Shown here piece after piece: positions 20,032 through 31,300 of a stretch of 64,000 nucleotides of DNA (positions are counted from its first letter, which is position 1; the number at the start of each line of letters is the position of its first letter). Below the pieces are notes generated by a model. It did not search any database and was not told the DNA's origin. It worked only from the letters and a program-made list of their open reading frames with translations. The DNA is from Hyunsoonleella ulvae (GTDB lineage: Bacteria > Bacteroidota > Bacteroidia > Flavobacteriales > Flavobacteriaceae), in the NCBI RefSeq assembly GCF_016827605.1, contig NZ_JAEPJQ010000006.1, forward strand, positions 124,001-188,000, read 5' to 3'. Made by a program: the position numbers and the translations under genes.

Positions 20032-21003
20032 ATGAGAAAAACACTTGCAATCTGTTTACTTTTTTTAGTGGTTTTATCCTGTAAGAAGGATGAAAACAAA
20101 AAGGTACTCTATCTGGCCCATACCTTGCCTCAAACACATCCTGTTCATAAAGGGATTGTAGAATTCCAAAAGATATTAAATAAGAAATCTAATGGCGAGC
20201 TAACAATTAAAATATTTCCTGATGCACAATTAGGTTCAGAGCGAGAAGTTTTAGAACTGTTACAAATTGGTAGCGTGGCTATTACTAAAGTAAGTGCGGC
20301 AACATTATCTAATTTTGTGCCAGAATACCATGTGTTGGGAATTCCGTATCTGTTTAGAGATAAACAACATATGTTTGATATTTTAGAAGGGCCAGTTGGT
20401 AAATCCATATTAGAAAAAGGGGAGAAATTTTGGCTACGTGGTTTATGTTATTATGATGCAGGAAGTAGAAGTTTTTACACTTCTAACAAAGCGGTAAGAA
20501 CCCCTGAGGATTTAAAAGGGTTAAAAATTCGTGTTATGAACAATCAAATGGCTATAAATATGGTAAACTCATTGGGAGGTGCAGCCACACCAATGGCTTA
20601 TGGTGAGTTGTATACGGCAATACAACAAGGTGTTGTAGACGGAGCCGAAAATAATCCGCCATCATTTGTGTCATCCAATCATTACGAAATTAGTAAGTAC
20701 TATACACTGGACGAACATTCCTCAGTGCCAGATGTTTTATTGATAGGGACAAAACAATGGGAAAAATTATCCGATCAAGAGAAAACTTGGGTGCAAGACG
20801 CAGCTAATGAGTCTGCTCAAGCTCAAAAACAGTTCTGGAAAGCATCGGTTGATGAAAGTATGAAAATAGCTAGAGAAGCTGGTGTGGAGATTATAATTCC
20901 TGAAAAATCTTTATTTGCAGAAAAGTCAAAATCAGTCTTGGAAGAGTTTAAAAAAGAACATCCAGAGCTAATTCAACTGGTTAAGGATATAAAATCTAAT
21001 TAA
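20032..21003 (+). CDS. TRAP transporter solute-binding lipoprotein (DctP family)
   Basis: The protein has 323 residues and the DctP fold signature: LAHTLPQTHPVHKG, FPDAQLGSEREVLE, the carboxylate-binding arginine in LKGLKIRVMNN, and QQGVVDGAENNPPSF. It binds an organic acid in the periplasm and hands it to the DctQM permease encoded next. The N-terminus ends in a lipobox (VVLSC), so it is probably membrane-anchored rather than freely diffusing. Context in a KduI/UxaC/UxuA operon points to glucuronate or an unsaturated uronate as ligand. It lies 3 bp upstream of the small permease gene. Confidence 0.93.
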   Translation: MRKTLAICLLFLVVLSCKKDENKKVLYLAHTLPQTHPVHKGIVEFQKILNKKSNGELTIKIFPDAQLGSEREVLELLQIGSVAITKVSAATLSNFVPEYHVLGIPYLFRDKQHMFDILEGPVGKSILEKGEKFWLRGLCYYDAGSRSFYTSNKAVRTPEDLKGLKIRVMNNQMAINMVNSLGGAATPMAYGELYTAIQQGVVDGAENNPPSFVSSNHYEISKYYTLDEHSSVPDVLLIGTKQWEKLSDQEKTWVQDAANESAQAQKQFWKASVDESMKIAREAGVEIIIPEKSLFAEKSKSVLEEFKKEHPELIQLVKDIKSN

Positions 21004-21006
21004 AAT

Positions 21007-21498
21007 ATGAGCACGTCTACATCTATATTTAGTAAAGTAGTCAAGTTTATGGAAGTATTCTTGATTATCATATTCACGCTTCTGGTTTTTGATGTGTTGT
21101 TTCAAGTGTTTTCAAGATACGTATTAAAAGCTTCGTTTTCATGGACAGAAGAGTTGGCTAGGTTTTCATTAATCTGGATGTCTATTTTAGGCGCAGCATA
21201 CCTAAATGCTAAAAGAGAGCATTTATCAATGGATTTTCTTTACAGGAAATTTTCAGACAAGACGAAAAAGAAAGTATCCATCCTCATAGAAGTATTTATC
21301 TTTTTGTTTGCATTAATTGTTATGGTAATAGGAGGTTTAAACCTTGTATATACCACGTTGCATTTAGGACAATTATCAGGGACGTTGCGCATCCCTCTAG
21401 GATATATTTATGCCATTTTACCATTTAGTGGTTTACTAATTATGTGGTTTTCAATTATCCATATAACACAAATTTCTAAAAACCAATTAACCGACTAA
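21007..21498 (+). CDS. TRAP transporter small permease (DctQ family)
   Basis: This 163-residue membrane protein has four predicted transmembrane segments, including VFLIIIFTLLVFDVLFQV and VFIFLFALIVMVIGGL. The DctQ motif SFSWTEELARFSLIWM lies around residue 45. It scaffolds the large DctM subunit in the inner membrane. It lies tightly between dctP-like (3 bp) and dctM-like (2 bp) genes. Confidence 0.92.
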   Translation: MSTSTSIFSKVVKFMEVFLIIIFTLLVFDVLFQVFSRYVLKASFSWTEELARFSLIWMSILGAAYLNAKREHLSMDFLYRKFSDKTKKKVSILIEVFIFLFALIVMVIGGLNLVYTTLHLGQLSGTLRIPLGYIYAILPFSGLLIMWFSIIHITQISKNQLTD

Positions 21499-21500
21499 TC

Positions 21501-22805
21501 ATGAGTATAGAAGTAATAAGTATAATAGTTCTGTTTGCTAGTTTTTTTGTGCTTTTAATGCTTAAAGTGCCAGTGGCGTACAGCATTGGTATTTCAACAA
21601 CACTTAGTTTGTTATTAAATATAGATAAGCTACCAGGTCTTACTACTATTGCCCAACGAATGACAACGGGCATAGATAGTTTTGCGCTTTTAGCAATTCC
21701 GTTTTTTGTGTTAGCGGGAGAAATCATGAAACAAGGCGGTATCGCCAATAGACTCATTAATTTTGCAAAATCGTTGGTAGCTAGCTTACCAGGAGGTTTG
21801 GCCTACGTAAATGTATTGGCTTCTATGTTGTTTGGAGCTATTTCAGGAAGTGCAATTGCAGCTACTTCAGCTATTGGTAGTATCATGACCGATAGGATGG
21901 AAGAAGAAGGCTATCCAAGAGAATTTAGCGCTTCAGTAAATATTACATCATCAACAACAGGATTGTTAATTCCACCAAGTAATATTTTAATAGTTTATGC
22001 TTTAGCTAGTGGAGGTACTGCCTCTGTAGCGGCTTTATTCATTGCTGGTTACCTGCCGGGGATTTTGTTAGGTTTAGCGCTTATTGGATATATCGTTTTT
22101 GTAGCCATAAAACGTAAATTTGCAAAAGGCCAACGTGCTACATTAAGAGAGGTATGGAGCCATTTCAGAAAAGCATTCTTTAGTTTATTAATGCTTGTTA
22201 TTGTTGTAGGGGGTATTGTGGCAGGTGTTTTTACAGCTACAGAAGCTTCAGTGATAGCAGTTTTATACGCAGCCATACTTGCACTTATTTATAAAGATGT
22301 GACTTTAAAAAGTTTTCCTAATATATTATTGAATAGTGCCAAGACTACCGCAGTAGTAATGTTTTTAATTTGTACATCTATGGCAATGAGTTGGTTGTTT
22401 TCATTTGAAAGTATTCCTGCGTTAATGAGTAACTTCTTATTAGAACAATTTAGTAGTAAGTTTGCTATATTTCTTGTTATCAATTTAACATTATTAGTTA
22501 TAGGAACTTTTATGGATATGACTCCAGCAGTGTTAATATTTACGCCTATTTTCTTACCAGTGGTTATGGCATTGGGCATGGATCCGGTACATTTTGGTAT
22601 TGTTTTGGTGCTTAATTTATGTATTGGCTTATGTACGCCACCAGTGGGAACTATACTTTTTGTGGGAAGTGGTATAGCCAAGGTTTCGGTATCTCAAGTT
22701 GTGAAACCGTTATTACCATTTTTACTAATTATGGTAATAGTTCTGTTTTTAATAACATATATTCCAGAAATTTCTATGTGGTTACCTGGATTATTTGAGT
22801 TGTAA
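21501..22805 (+). CDS. TRAP transporter large permease (DctM family)
   Basis: This 434-residue polytopic membrane protein has the DctM signatures: KVPVAYSIGIS, the SFALLAIPFFVLAGEIM segment, LFGAISGSAIAATSAIGS, and TPPVGTILFVGSGIA near the end. It performs sodium-driven uptake of the acid bound by the DctP-like protein. It is the last gene of the operon that starts at 12758. A 22-bp perfect hairpin lies 121 bp after its stop. Confidence 0.95.
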   Translation: MSIEVISIIVLFASFFVLLMLKVPVAYSIGISTTLSLLLNIDKLPGLTTIAQRMTTGIDSFALLAIPFFVLAGEIMKQGGIANRLINFAKSLVASLPGGLAYVNVLASMLFGAISGSAIAATSAIGSIMTDRMEEEGYPREFSASVNITSSTTGLLIPPSNILIVYALASGGTASVAALFIAGYLPGILLGLALIGYIVFVAIKRKFAKGQRATLREVWSHFRKAFFSLLMLVIVVGGIVAGVFTATEASVIAVLYAAILALIYKDVTLKSFPNILLNSAKTTAVVMFLICTSMAMSWLFSFESIPALMSNFLLEQFSSKFAIFLVINLTLLVIGTFMDMTPAVLIFTPIFLPVVMALGMDPVHFGIVLVLNLCIGLCTPPVGTILFVGSGIAKVSVSQVVKPLLPFLLIMVIVLFLITYIPEISMWLPGLFEL

Positions 22806-22926
22806 TTATCTAACCAAGTCTGTAGGCTGTACTTTTCACTCTCTATTCTGAGCTTACTTATGTTAAAGTACTTTAAGTCTGCTAATTCTTATAAATAAGT
22901 AGAGTTTTATCTATATAAATTTCAAT

Positions 22927-22974
22927 AATTAATCCCATTATAATATTTAAACAAATATTATAATGGGATTAATT
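22927..22974. terminator. Perfect 22-bp hairpin after the TRAP operon
   Basis: The left arm 22927-22948 is exactly complementary to the right arm 22953-22974, with a 4-nt AAAC loop. The tail is TATTCT, so the U-tract is weak, but the stem is long. Its inner core (CCCATTAT...ATAATGGG) recurs in the leader hairpin at 34567-34603. It probably terminates the uronate operon; a protein-binding palindrome is the alternative. Confidence 0.6.
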
Positions 22975-23143
22975 TATTCTCTGTCTAAAAATAACAAAAC
23001 TTCAACTCAGAACATTCAAAATGTATAGAGGGTTGTGTAAATAAAAGTAAAATTTAGTCTCATAAATGGTATTATTATAAATAATTTCTTACTTTTAATT
23101 TAGAGTTCTTAAAACGGCGTTATTACCCAAATACCCAACGTTA

Positions 23144-23188
23144 CAGTATAGTACAGGATAGTTAAACTGCTAATATGTTGTAAAATTG
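23144..23188 (+). promoter_or_regulatory. CAGGAYA direct-repeat operator and -7 element, SusCD operon
   Basis: The site is CAGTATAGTACAGGATAG at 23144-23161. TAAAATTG (7 of 8 to TAnnTTTG) at 23181-23188 lies exactly 19 bp downstream. The first susC start is 70 bp further on. Confidence 0.7.
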
Positions 23189-23258
23189 TTAACATATATT
23201 TAAGACTAAAGTCACTTCATTCAGTACTTAGATATACAAACTAAATAAAACAATTTAA

Positions 23259-26200
23259 ATGTTAAAACTTAAACTCAAAATGAAACAAAAATTTAAAAGG
23301 CAATCCCCAGTCTTTGGGTTTGTGTTGATGCTTATGCTGTTATTTTCTAGTAACGTAAGTATTAGTGCTCAAACTCAGGAAAGGGTTTCAGGAACAGTTA
23401 GTGGTCCTGACGGATTTCCAATTCCCGGGGTAAACGTTCTTCAAAAAGGTACAAATAATGGAGCTGTTACCGATTTTGATGGAGAATATAATATAGTTCT
23501 CCGGGCTGGAAGTAAAATATTAGTCTTTTCTTACATTGGTTACAAAACACAGGAGGTTGACGTTAGTGGGAAGACTAGCGTTAATGTTGTTTTAGAAGAC
23601 GATGTTGAAGGTTTAGATGAAGTAGTAGTAGTAGGTTATGGTACTCAAAAGAAAGAAAGTGTAGTAGCAGCCATTACTCAAATAAAAGGAGAAGATTTAC
23701 AGGAATTAACTTCAGGTATCACAAATGTAGCTGAGGCACTTCAAGGTAATTTACCTGGAGTTACCACAATACAAGGTAGTGGTGTACCTGGACGTAACGA
23801 TGTACAAATTTTTGTTCGTGGTCTTGCAACATTTAACGGTACAGGTGGTCCTCTAATTCTTGTAGATGGTGTTCCTAGGCCTTTAGATAATATTGATTTT
23901 AATGATATTGAAAACCTCTCGGTTTTAAAAGATGCATCTGCTACAGCAGTTTTTGGTGTACAAGGTGCAAATGGTGTTATTTTAATTACTACAAAAAGAG
24001 GAAAGAAAGGTAAAGCGCAGTTGTCGTTACAAGCCAATACAACTTTAAAAACAGTATCTAGATTACCAGAAAAGTTAGATGCTTATAGTGCTATTTTAGA
24101 AGCTAACTCGTCCATATTACGAGAACTTCCTCATGAGGAAGCTTCTTGGCTTGCATTTAGACCAATAGAGATTGCTGATAATTATAGAAACCCTGCAAAT
24201 GAAGAGGAGAGGCTATTGTTTCCTAATGTAGATTGGGAAGATGTGCTTTTGAAAGATATGGCGCAAGATTATCGTGTTAATTTATCTGTACGTGGAGGTG
24301 GTGACAAATCTAGATATTTTGGTAGTTTAGCATATCAAAAAGTATCTGATATTTTTGATGGGGCTAGTTTTGATAATGGTAAAGGTTATGAAAGTGAATT
24401 TAGTTACGACAGGTTTAACTTTCGTAGTAATATAGACTTTGATATTACAAATACTACTGAATTTTCAGTAAATTTAGGAGGGTTTTATGCTATTCAACAA
24501 ACACCAGGTAGCTTAAATTTAGTAACCAATTCAATTTACGAGCTTGCTGCAAATGCTTATACTCCTGTTTTTCCTGATGGTGCATTTGGTAGGGATGTTC
24601 AAGATGTTTTTGCAAATACAAACCCTCTAGTAACCCTAACAAATACAGGTTATACAACTACAAGAACTTTTCAAATCAACACTGATTTTATTTTAAAGCA
24701 AAAATTAGATTTTATTACGAAAGGCTTGTCGGTTCAAGGGCGTTTTTCATTAGATAATAGTTCTCAAAGTAGACAGCGACTTCTGGATCCTAACCGTGAT
24801 GGACAGGAAAATGTAACATATCGTATTTATGACCGCTTTTTAAATGAGATTATTGAATCTCCAGATGGTGTAAATGACTTTGATTTTGTACCATTTCCAT
24901 GGCGACTTGAACCTGAAGCAATTCAAAACGGGACTATTGTTCGTAATTTATTATATGATTTTTCTTTTAATTATAGTAATACTTTTGCAAAAAAACACAC
25001 AGTTACAGGGTTGTTATTGGCAAGACGTCAAGAGCGTGGTAGAGGTAGTGGTTTTTTAACACTCCGTGAAGATTGGGCATCAAGGGTAACTTACGATTAC
25101 GATAAGAGATATTTCTTGGATATTAGTGGCGCATATAACGGATCTGAAAAGTATGGTCCAGGCTTCCGTTTCGATCTTTTTCCTGCAGTTGGAGCAGGTT
25201 GGACGGTATCTAATGAGGTATTTATGGAGAAAGTTGATTGGGTAAATAAGCTTAAAATTAGAGGATCTTATGGTTTAATTGGTGATGATCAAGCAGGAGA
25301 AAGATTCGAATATCTACCAACCTTTAGTATTGGAGGAGGCGCATTTATCAATCCCGAGCAATCTAATGTAAGAGAGCGATATGTATTTTACACAGAAGAC
25401 AATGTTGGTAACCCCAACCTTCAATGGGAAACTGCCATAAAATATAATTTTGGTGCAGAAATAGGTTTGTTTAAAAACGCAATTAGTGCAGAGTTTGATT
25501 TTTATGGAGAAAATCGAAGTGATATTTTGATACAAAGTGATGATAGAGCTGTACCAGAATGGTTTGGTGCTAGACCTCCAGCCTTTAACAGAGGGAAAGT
25601 AGAGGTAAGAGGTTTTGAACTTGTGTTATCTGCAAATCATACCTTTGGTAACGGATTAAATATTTTTGGTAATGTTAATTATACGCAAGCAAAAGATTTA
25701 GTAATAGATAGAGAAGATCCTGAATTTCGCCCATTTTGGCAAAAAGCAGCAGGTTATCCTATCGGTCAACCAAGATCTGCCATCCCTGGTAATATACTTG
25801 CTAGTTTAGATGATCTTTATAGTTCTACACCTAGAGTTAACGGGCAAGATTTTATACGTACTGGATACTATAATTTACATGATTATGATGGCGATGGTGT
25901 TTATAACGCTAATTTTGATAATATTCCGTTTGGTTTTCCAACGAGACCACAAAGAACATGGGCTGCTACTGTAGGTGCTCAATATAAAGGATGGAAATTG
26001 TCTGTACAATTTTATGGTGCTCAAAATTCTAATAGAGATTATCTTAGTAGAACGTTTACGAATCAAACAGATACATTTTTTGCGCACGAGTTAGGGTATT
26101 GGACAAAGGATAATCCAACAGGTACACGAACGCAGCCAACCTTTTCTTTTGATCAAGGCGCTAGTGATCCCAGACGAAACTTTTGGTCTGGTTCTTTAAC

Positions 26201-26423
26201 GAGACTAAGAGCTATTGCTTTAAATTATACTGTACCTAAGGAAACTTGCGAGAAATTAGGGGTTAAAGGGTTAAGTATTTTTGCTAATGGTAATAACTTG
26301 TTTTTATGGACAGACTTACCAGATGATAGAGAATTTAACAGTAGTCTAACTGATGATTCTAGATTTAGAGGGGATTATCCTAATTTGGCTCGATTTAACT
26401 TCGGTTTTAATTTAGATTTTTAA
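23259..26423 (+). CDS. SusC-like TonB-dependent outer-membrane transporter (first pair)
   Basis: The protein has 1054 residues. A signal peptide ends near VSISAQ. A CarboxypepD_reg-like domain follows (~45-125, VSGTVSGPDGFPIPGVNV) and then a TonB plug with VVVVGYGTQKKESVV, the RGLATFNGTGGPLILVDG segment and LKDASATAVFGVQGANGVI. A ~22-strand barrel runs to the C-terminal aromatic residue (FNFGFNLDF). It imports oligosaccharides captured with its SusD partner, encoded 12 bp downstream. The start at 23259 is the longest; the ATG at 23280 (MKQKFKR) also leaves an intact signal peptide. Transcription probably starts from the operator-linked promoter at 23144-23188. Confidence 0.95.
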   Translation: MLKLKLKMKQKFKRQSPVFGFVLMLMLLFSSNVSISAQTQERVSGTVSGPDGFPIPGVNVLQKGTNNGAVTDFDGEYNIVLRAGSKILVFSYIGYKTQEVDVSGKTSVNVVLEDDVEGLDEVVVVGYGTQKKESVVAAITQIKGEDLQELTSGITNVAEALQGNLPGVTTIQGSGVPGRNDVQIFVRGLATFNGTGGPLILVDGVPRPLDNIDFNDIENLSVLKDASATAVFGVQGANGVILITTKRGKKGKAQLSLQANTTLKTVSRLPEKLDAYSAILEANSSILRELPHEEASWLAFRPIEIADNYRNPANEEERLLFPNVDWEDVLLKDMAQDYRVNLSVRGGGDKSRYFGSLAYQKVSDIFDGASFDNGKGYESEFSYDRFNFRSNIDFDITNTTEFSVNLGGFYAIQQTPGSLNLVTNSIYELAANAYTPVFPDGAFGRDVQDVFANTNPLVTLTNTGYTTTRTFQINTDFILKQKLDFITKGLSVQGRFSLDNSSQSRQRLLDPNRDGQENVTYRIYDRFLNEIIESPDGVNDFDFVPFPWRLEPEAIQNGTIVRNLLYDFSFNYSNTFAKKHTVTGLLLARRQERGRGSGFLTLREDWASRVTYDYDKRYFLDISGAYNGSEKYGPGFRFDLFPAVGAGWTVSNEVFMEKVDWVNKLKIRGSYGLIGDDQAGERFEYLPTFSIGGGAFINPEQSNVRERYVFYTEDNVGNPNLQWETAIKYNFGAEIGLFKNAISAEFDFYGENRSDILIQSDDRAVPEWFGARPPAFNRGKVEVRGFELVLSANHTFGNGLNIFGNVNYTQAKDLVIDREDPEFRPFWQKAAGYPIGQPRSAIPGNILASLDDLYSSTPRVNGQDFIRTGYYNLHDYDGDGVYNANFDNIPFGFPTRPQRTWAATVGAQYKGWKLSVQFYGAQNSNRDYLSRTFTNQTDTFFAHELGYWTKDNPTGTRTQPTFSFDQGASDPRRNFWSGSLTRLRAIALNYTVPKETCEKLGVKGLSIFANGNNLFLWTDLPDDREFNSSLTDDSRFRGDYPNLARFNFGFNLDF

Positions 26424-26435
26424 AAAAATAGAATT

Positions 26436-28337
26436 ATGAAAAATAGTGTATTAAAAATAGTTTTAACCCTAGGGCTCGTATTATCGTTAGCCTGTGAGGA
26501 TTATTTAGACATACCTTTAGAGGCTCAAATTGAAAGAGAAGATGTATTTGGAACTTTTCAAACGACACAAGGTTTTGTAGAAGAGATGTATAACTTGGTA
26601 GTTGATTACGGAACAAATGGTTGGTCCTTTCAAGATTATATATATGGAGATGATGGTTACAATACCCAAACTTTTAAGTATAGTACTCAGATAGATAGAG
26701 GAGAACTAGATCGTTGGGATGGAAATAGCTTAAGCTACTTACATAAAAATAATAGGTTTCAAACAAATCTAAATAATGGACCTGCCGGTAGTACTAATGA
26801 AGAACAAGGTAGAGGTAGGCCAAAAGTGTGGAGAGCTAGTATGCTAGGTATTCGTAAAGCCAATGTTGTAATTGCTAACGAAGATTTAATGGTTGGACTA
26901 ACTCAGGCCGAAAAGGATGTTGTTCTTGGTCAAGCTTATTTTTTTAGAGCGTTCTTTCACAATGAAGTTATGAAGTTTTGGGGACGTTTTCCACATATCC
27001 AAGAAGTATTCACAGGATCAATTGATATACCACGACCCGAAACTTATAGAGAAGTAGCTTTATCAATAAATGAAGATTACAAAAAGGCCGCAGAGTTATT
27101 ACCTGTTAATTGGGATAATGAGCCTTATGGACAAATTACTCGAGGTCAGAATGCCGGTAGGTTAACAAAAGGTGCCGCTTATGCATTTCAAGGTAAAAAT
27201 TTATTATTGGCTGCGAGTCCATTAATGTTTTTTAATAATCAACCTGGAATCAATACGTATACGTATGACACTGAATTAGCTGATATGGCTGTTGATGCAT
27301 TTGCTGAAGTACTTAAACTGGCACAAGCGGGTGAGTATAGTTTGGCTGCTAACATGGAAGATTATAAAAAAGTGTTGTGGGAGACGCCTAGAAACACTTG
27401 GCCAGCATTAGTGCCAGAGGCCAAAGAGTTAATTTTTGCGGGTTCTGCAGGATCGCATGTTGGCTCAACTATGAGTTTTATGTCTACTGGTATACCAAGA
27501 CCTATTGCATCTGGAGGTACACAATGTACAAGTGCAACCCATAATTTTATACACAATAATTTTGGAATGGCTAATGGGTTATCCATACAAGATGATATAA
27601 GTGGGGTATATGGTACACCAACTTATAATCCTTTAAGACCATTTGATAATCGCGACCCTCGTTTTTACGCATGGATATTTGCTGATAGAGATACTCTTGG
27701 TACAAGAGCAGGTATACCAGCTGTAAACAGAACTTTAAAATTATATTCAGTTGATGCAAGTGGTAATCCTGGTGCGCATCGGGATAGAAATAATTATTCC
27801 TTTTCAGGTTACATGTTTAAGAAATTTTATCCAGAAGTTGATGGCCAATACCATTCACAAACTGGAAATAATATTATCAGAAATTTTACAGGCATACGCC
27901 TTCACATGAGACTAACAGATGTATATCTTATGTATGCAGAAGCACTTCATGTTGCTAGAGGAGCTACAACGGCCCCTAGCTCTTTCTCATTGACTGCAGA
28001 AGACGTTATCAATATATTTAGAGCCAGAGCTGGGGTGCCTAATGTACATCCTGCTATAGTTGCAGATAATAATAAGTTCATGGATGAGTTAAGACGTGAA
28101 AGATCTGTAGAATTATCCTGGGAAGCGCATAGATGGGTTGATATACGCCGTTGGGGAGTTGCGCATGAAGATAAATATAGAATTAAGACAAAATTTAATT
28201 TTGATCAGGATTGGACCTTCTTTGAAGAAGCTGTACTTGTAGACAGAGTGTGTGAGTATCCTAAACATTACTGGTTACCATTTGAACCTAATCAAACACA
28301 GTTTTATGAAGGCTTTCCTCAAAACCCAGGTTGGTAA
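26436..28337 (+). CDS. SusD/RagB-family surface glycan-binding lipoprotein (first pair)
   Basis: This lipoprotein has 633 residues with a lipobox cysteine in LSLACEDYLDIP. It shows the SusD TPR region (GQAYFFRAFFHNEVMKFWG) and the RagB C-terminal signature (ELRRERSVELSWEAHRWVDIRRWG). It caps the first SusC-like transporter and binds oligosaccharides at the cell surface. At 633 residues it is slightly longer than many SusD proteins. It is followed after 49 bp by the second susC-like gene. Confidence 0.95.
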   Translation: MKNSVLKIVLTLGLVLSLACEDYLDIPLEAQIEREDVFGTFQTTQGFVEEMYNLVVDYGTNGWSFQDYIYGDDGYNTQTFKYSTQIDRGELDRWDGNSLSYLHKNNRFQTNLNNGPAGSTNEEQGRGRPKVWRASMLGIRKANVVIANEDLMVGLTQAEKDVVLGQAYFFRAFFHNEVMKFWGRFPHIQEVFTGSIDIPRPETYREVALSINEDYKKAAELLPVNWDNEPYGQITRGQNAGRLTKGAAYAFQGKNLLLAASPLMFFNNQPGINTYTYDTELADMAVDAFAEVLKLAQAGEYSLAANMEDYKKVLWETPRNTWPALVPEAKELIFAGSAGSHVGSTMSFMSTGIPRPIASGGTQCTSATHNFIHNNFGMANGLSIQDDISGVYGTPTYNPLRPFDNRDPRFYAWIFADRDTLGTRAGIPAVNRTLKLYSVDASGNPGAHRDRNNYSFSGYMFKKFYPEVDGQYHSQTGNNIIRNFTGIRLHMRLTDVYLMYAEALHVARGATTAPSSFSLTAEDVINIFRARAGVPNVHPAIVADNNKFMDELRRERSVELSWEAHRWVDIRRWGVAHEDKYRIKTKFNFDQDWTFFEEAVLVDRVCEYPKHYWLPFEPNQTQFYEGFPQNPGW

Positions 28338-28386
28338 AACAATTATAAACTCGTTTTAACTAATACTAAATACTAAAGAAAACAAA

Positions 28387-31300
28387 ATGAAGATAAATAA
28401 AATATATAGGTTTTATACTCTCGTATGCCTTACCATGTTATGCTTTTGTGGTATGGCAACAGCTCAATCGGGCGGAACCGAGGTATCAGGAACCGTAGTT
28501 GATGAACAAGGAAACCCCTTAAGTGAAGTTAATATTTACGGTCCTAAGGGTTCTCGCGCATCCACTAATAGTGCTGGTCTATTTAATATTACTTTACCTG
28601 ATGATGAAGCGGTAGTTATAAAGAAAAAAGGCTACGAATCGCAGCTTGTTAGCTTGTCTAATATTACAGGTAATATTACTCTAGTAAAATCAGAATTCTT
28701 AGCTTCAGAAGATGATGAAATAAATATGGGGGTTGCTACTAAAGATAAGCGAGACATTGTAGGAGCTATATCATCAACAAATACTAGAGACCGTTTAACG
28801 TATGATAATACGCAGTCTGTAAGAAATTATATTACTGGATTAACACCTGGTGTAATAGGTTCAACAAATATTAGAGGTTTAGGAGGTGCACTTATCGTAA
28901 TTGATGGTGTTTTTGGACGTAGTATTGATCTTATAAACATGGAAGAGGTAGAGCAAATAACCGTTCTAAAAGATGCAAATGCTGTGGCATTGTATGGGAG
29001 TCAAGGTAGAAATGGTGTTATTGTTATTAATACAAAGCGAGGTAAAACTAACCAAAAAGAGGTAAATGTTAATGTACGTTCTGGTTTTAGTCGACCTATA
29101 GCATTACCTAATTATTTAGATGCAGCAAACTTTATGATACTTCGTAATGAGGCTAGAGCAAACGATGGTTTAGATCCTTTATTTGGAGTAGATCAAATCC
29201 AAAACACCAGAAGTGGTACTAACCCCATACAGTATCCAGATGTTGACTTGTATGAATTTGTACAACCATTTGTTAATAGTACTAATGTTGTTTCAGAGTT
29301 TTCTGGAGGTACTGATAAATCAAGATATTATGTCAATGTAGGTTGGATTTATGGAGAGAATTGGGTGGATATTAACGAAGATATAAATGCAGGTAACAAT
29401 CGTTTTAATGTTAGAGGTAATATAGATTTTAAAGTTAACGATTGGATTACCAGTAGTATAGATGGTGTTGCAATCATAGGTACTAATAAAAGTTCTAGAG
29501 CTAACATATTAAGTGCGGCAACTACATTTTTGCCTTTTGATTATGCACCTTTAGTTCCTGTAAGTAGCATTGACACAACTAACAATCCAGAGCTAGCAAC
29601 TTTATTAGCTGGTGCTAATGTTTTTAATGGTAACTTATTAGGTACTGCTCAACAAATTCAAGATAATGCGCCTTTAGCACTTGCAATAGCAGGTGGATAC
29701 CAAGATAGAAGATTTCGTGTTACCCAAATTAATAACGCTATAAATTTTGATCTTTCTGGAATTACTGAAGGATTATCTGCTAAAACGTATTTAAGTTTTG
29801 ATTTTTACGATCAATTTACTATATCAATAGAAAATGATTTTAGAGTTTATGATATAACTAGGTTTTTAAACAGTACTGATCCATTATCTGAGCCTTTGGA
29901 AGCTTTCGGTGTAGATGAAAGAGACCTTAGAGAGAATGTAAATTCTAATGGGTTTTTATCCAGATTAGGGGCATACGCTTTAATAAATTATGAAAAAACG
30001 TTTGCTACTAATCACTCTATAAATACAACCTTTTTGGGGTACTATAATTCACAGAAAGCATCTGGGAGAATTCAAACTGATAGAGATTCCCATATAGGAT
30101 TTCAAATGACTTATGATTATAAGAAAAACCTTTTTGTTGATTTTTCTGGTTCTTATGTGCACTCCATAAAATTACCTGAAGGAAATAGAGGTGGTTTCTC
30201 TCCAACAATTGGCTTAGGTTATATTTTAAGTAATGAATCATTCTTGAAAGATTCTAATTTTGTAAATTATTTAAAGTTAAAAGCTTCTGGAGGTATCATA
30301 AAAACAGACCAAAGGCTTGGTTACTTTTTATATGATGAAAACTATTTTGCTGCTCCTGGTTTTTCTTGGGCTGATAATACGTTTTCAAATGCTAGACAAG
30401 GTATTTCTCAAGGGGAGAACCTTAACTTAGGTTATGAAGAGCGTATTGATTTAAATGTTGGCTTAGAAACTTATTTAATGAATTCACTTTGGATAGAAGC
30501 TAATTATTTTAGAACAGAGCTTGATAAACAATTGGTGGTTTTAGCAGATCAATATCCATCATATTATCAGGATTTTAGACCATTAAATAATTTTAATGCG
30601 AATTTACATACTGGGCTAGAATTAGGGCTTAACTTCAACAAAACCTTTAATGATTTTTCATTTGGTATCGGAGCTAACGTTCTATATACACAAAGAGAAG
30701 CATTAAAACGATCTGAGACTAACGAGTTTGAGTATCAAAATACACAAGGACTTGATTTATCCTCAATATTTGGATTACAAGACTTAGGTTTCTATTCAGA
30801 ATCTGATTTTACAACCAATACTGAAGGTGATCTAGTTTTGAATGACGGTTTGCCAATACCAAATTTTGGTGCAGTACAGCCAGGAGATATAAGGTATGCG
30901 GATCAAAATAATGATGGTGTTATTGATCAAGATGACCAAGTAGCGATTGGGGAATCTTTTAGTCCTTGGACCTATGGAATCAATTTAAATTTAAAATATA
31001 AAAGATTTAATTTATTTGTGTTAGGTACAGGACAAACAGGTGGAGTTAGTAGTAAGTTGTTTAGTACTTTTAATAACTATTATGCCCCTAATGGTACTGA
31101 TAAATACTCTGAAGTAGTGTTAGGTCGCTGGACACCAGAAACAGCAAGTACGGCAACATTTCCAAGACTATCATCAGGAGACAATCAAAATAACTTTAGA
31201 CAGTCTACGTTTTGGTTATTTGATAACAGTTTTTTCAGAATCAACCGTGCTCAGTTAACATACGAATTTACGGATGCCTTGTGTGACAAGATAGGTGTTG

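Larger units (their letters stand above)
22806..23258. other. 453-bp intergenic region between uronate operon and SusCD operon
   Basis: This region holds a 22-bp perfect inverted repeat (22927-22974), an operator/promoter copy (23144-23188) and a ~70-nt leader. I see no open frame or RNA gene in the rest. Confidence 0.6.
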
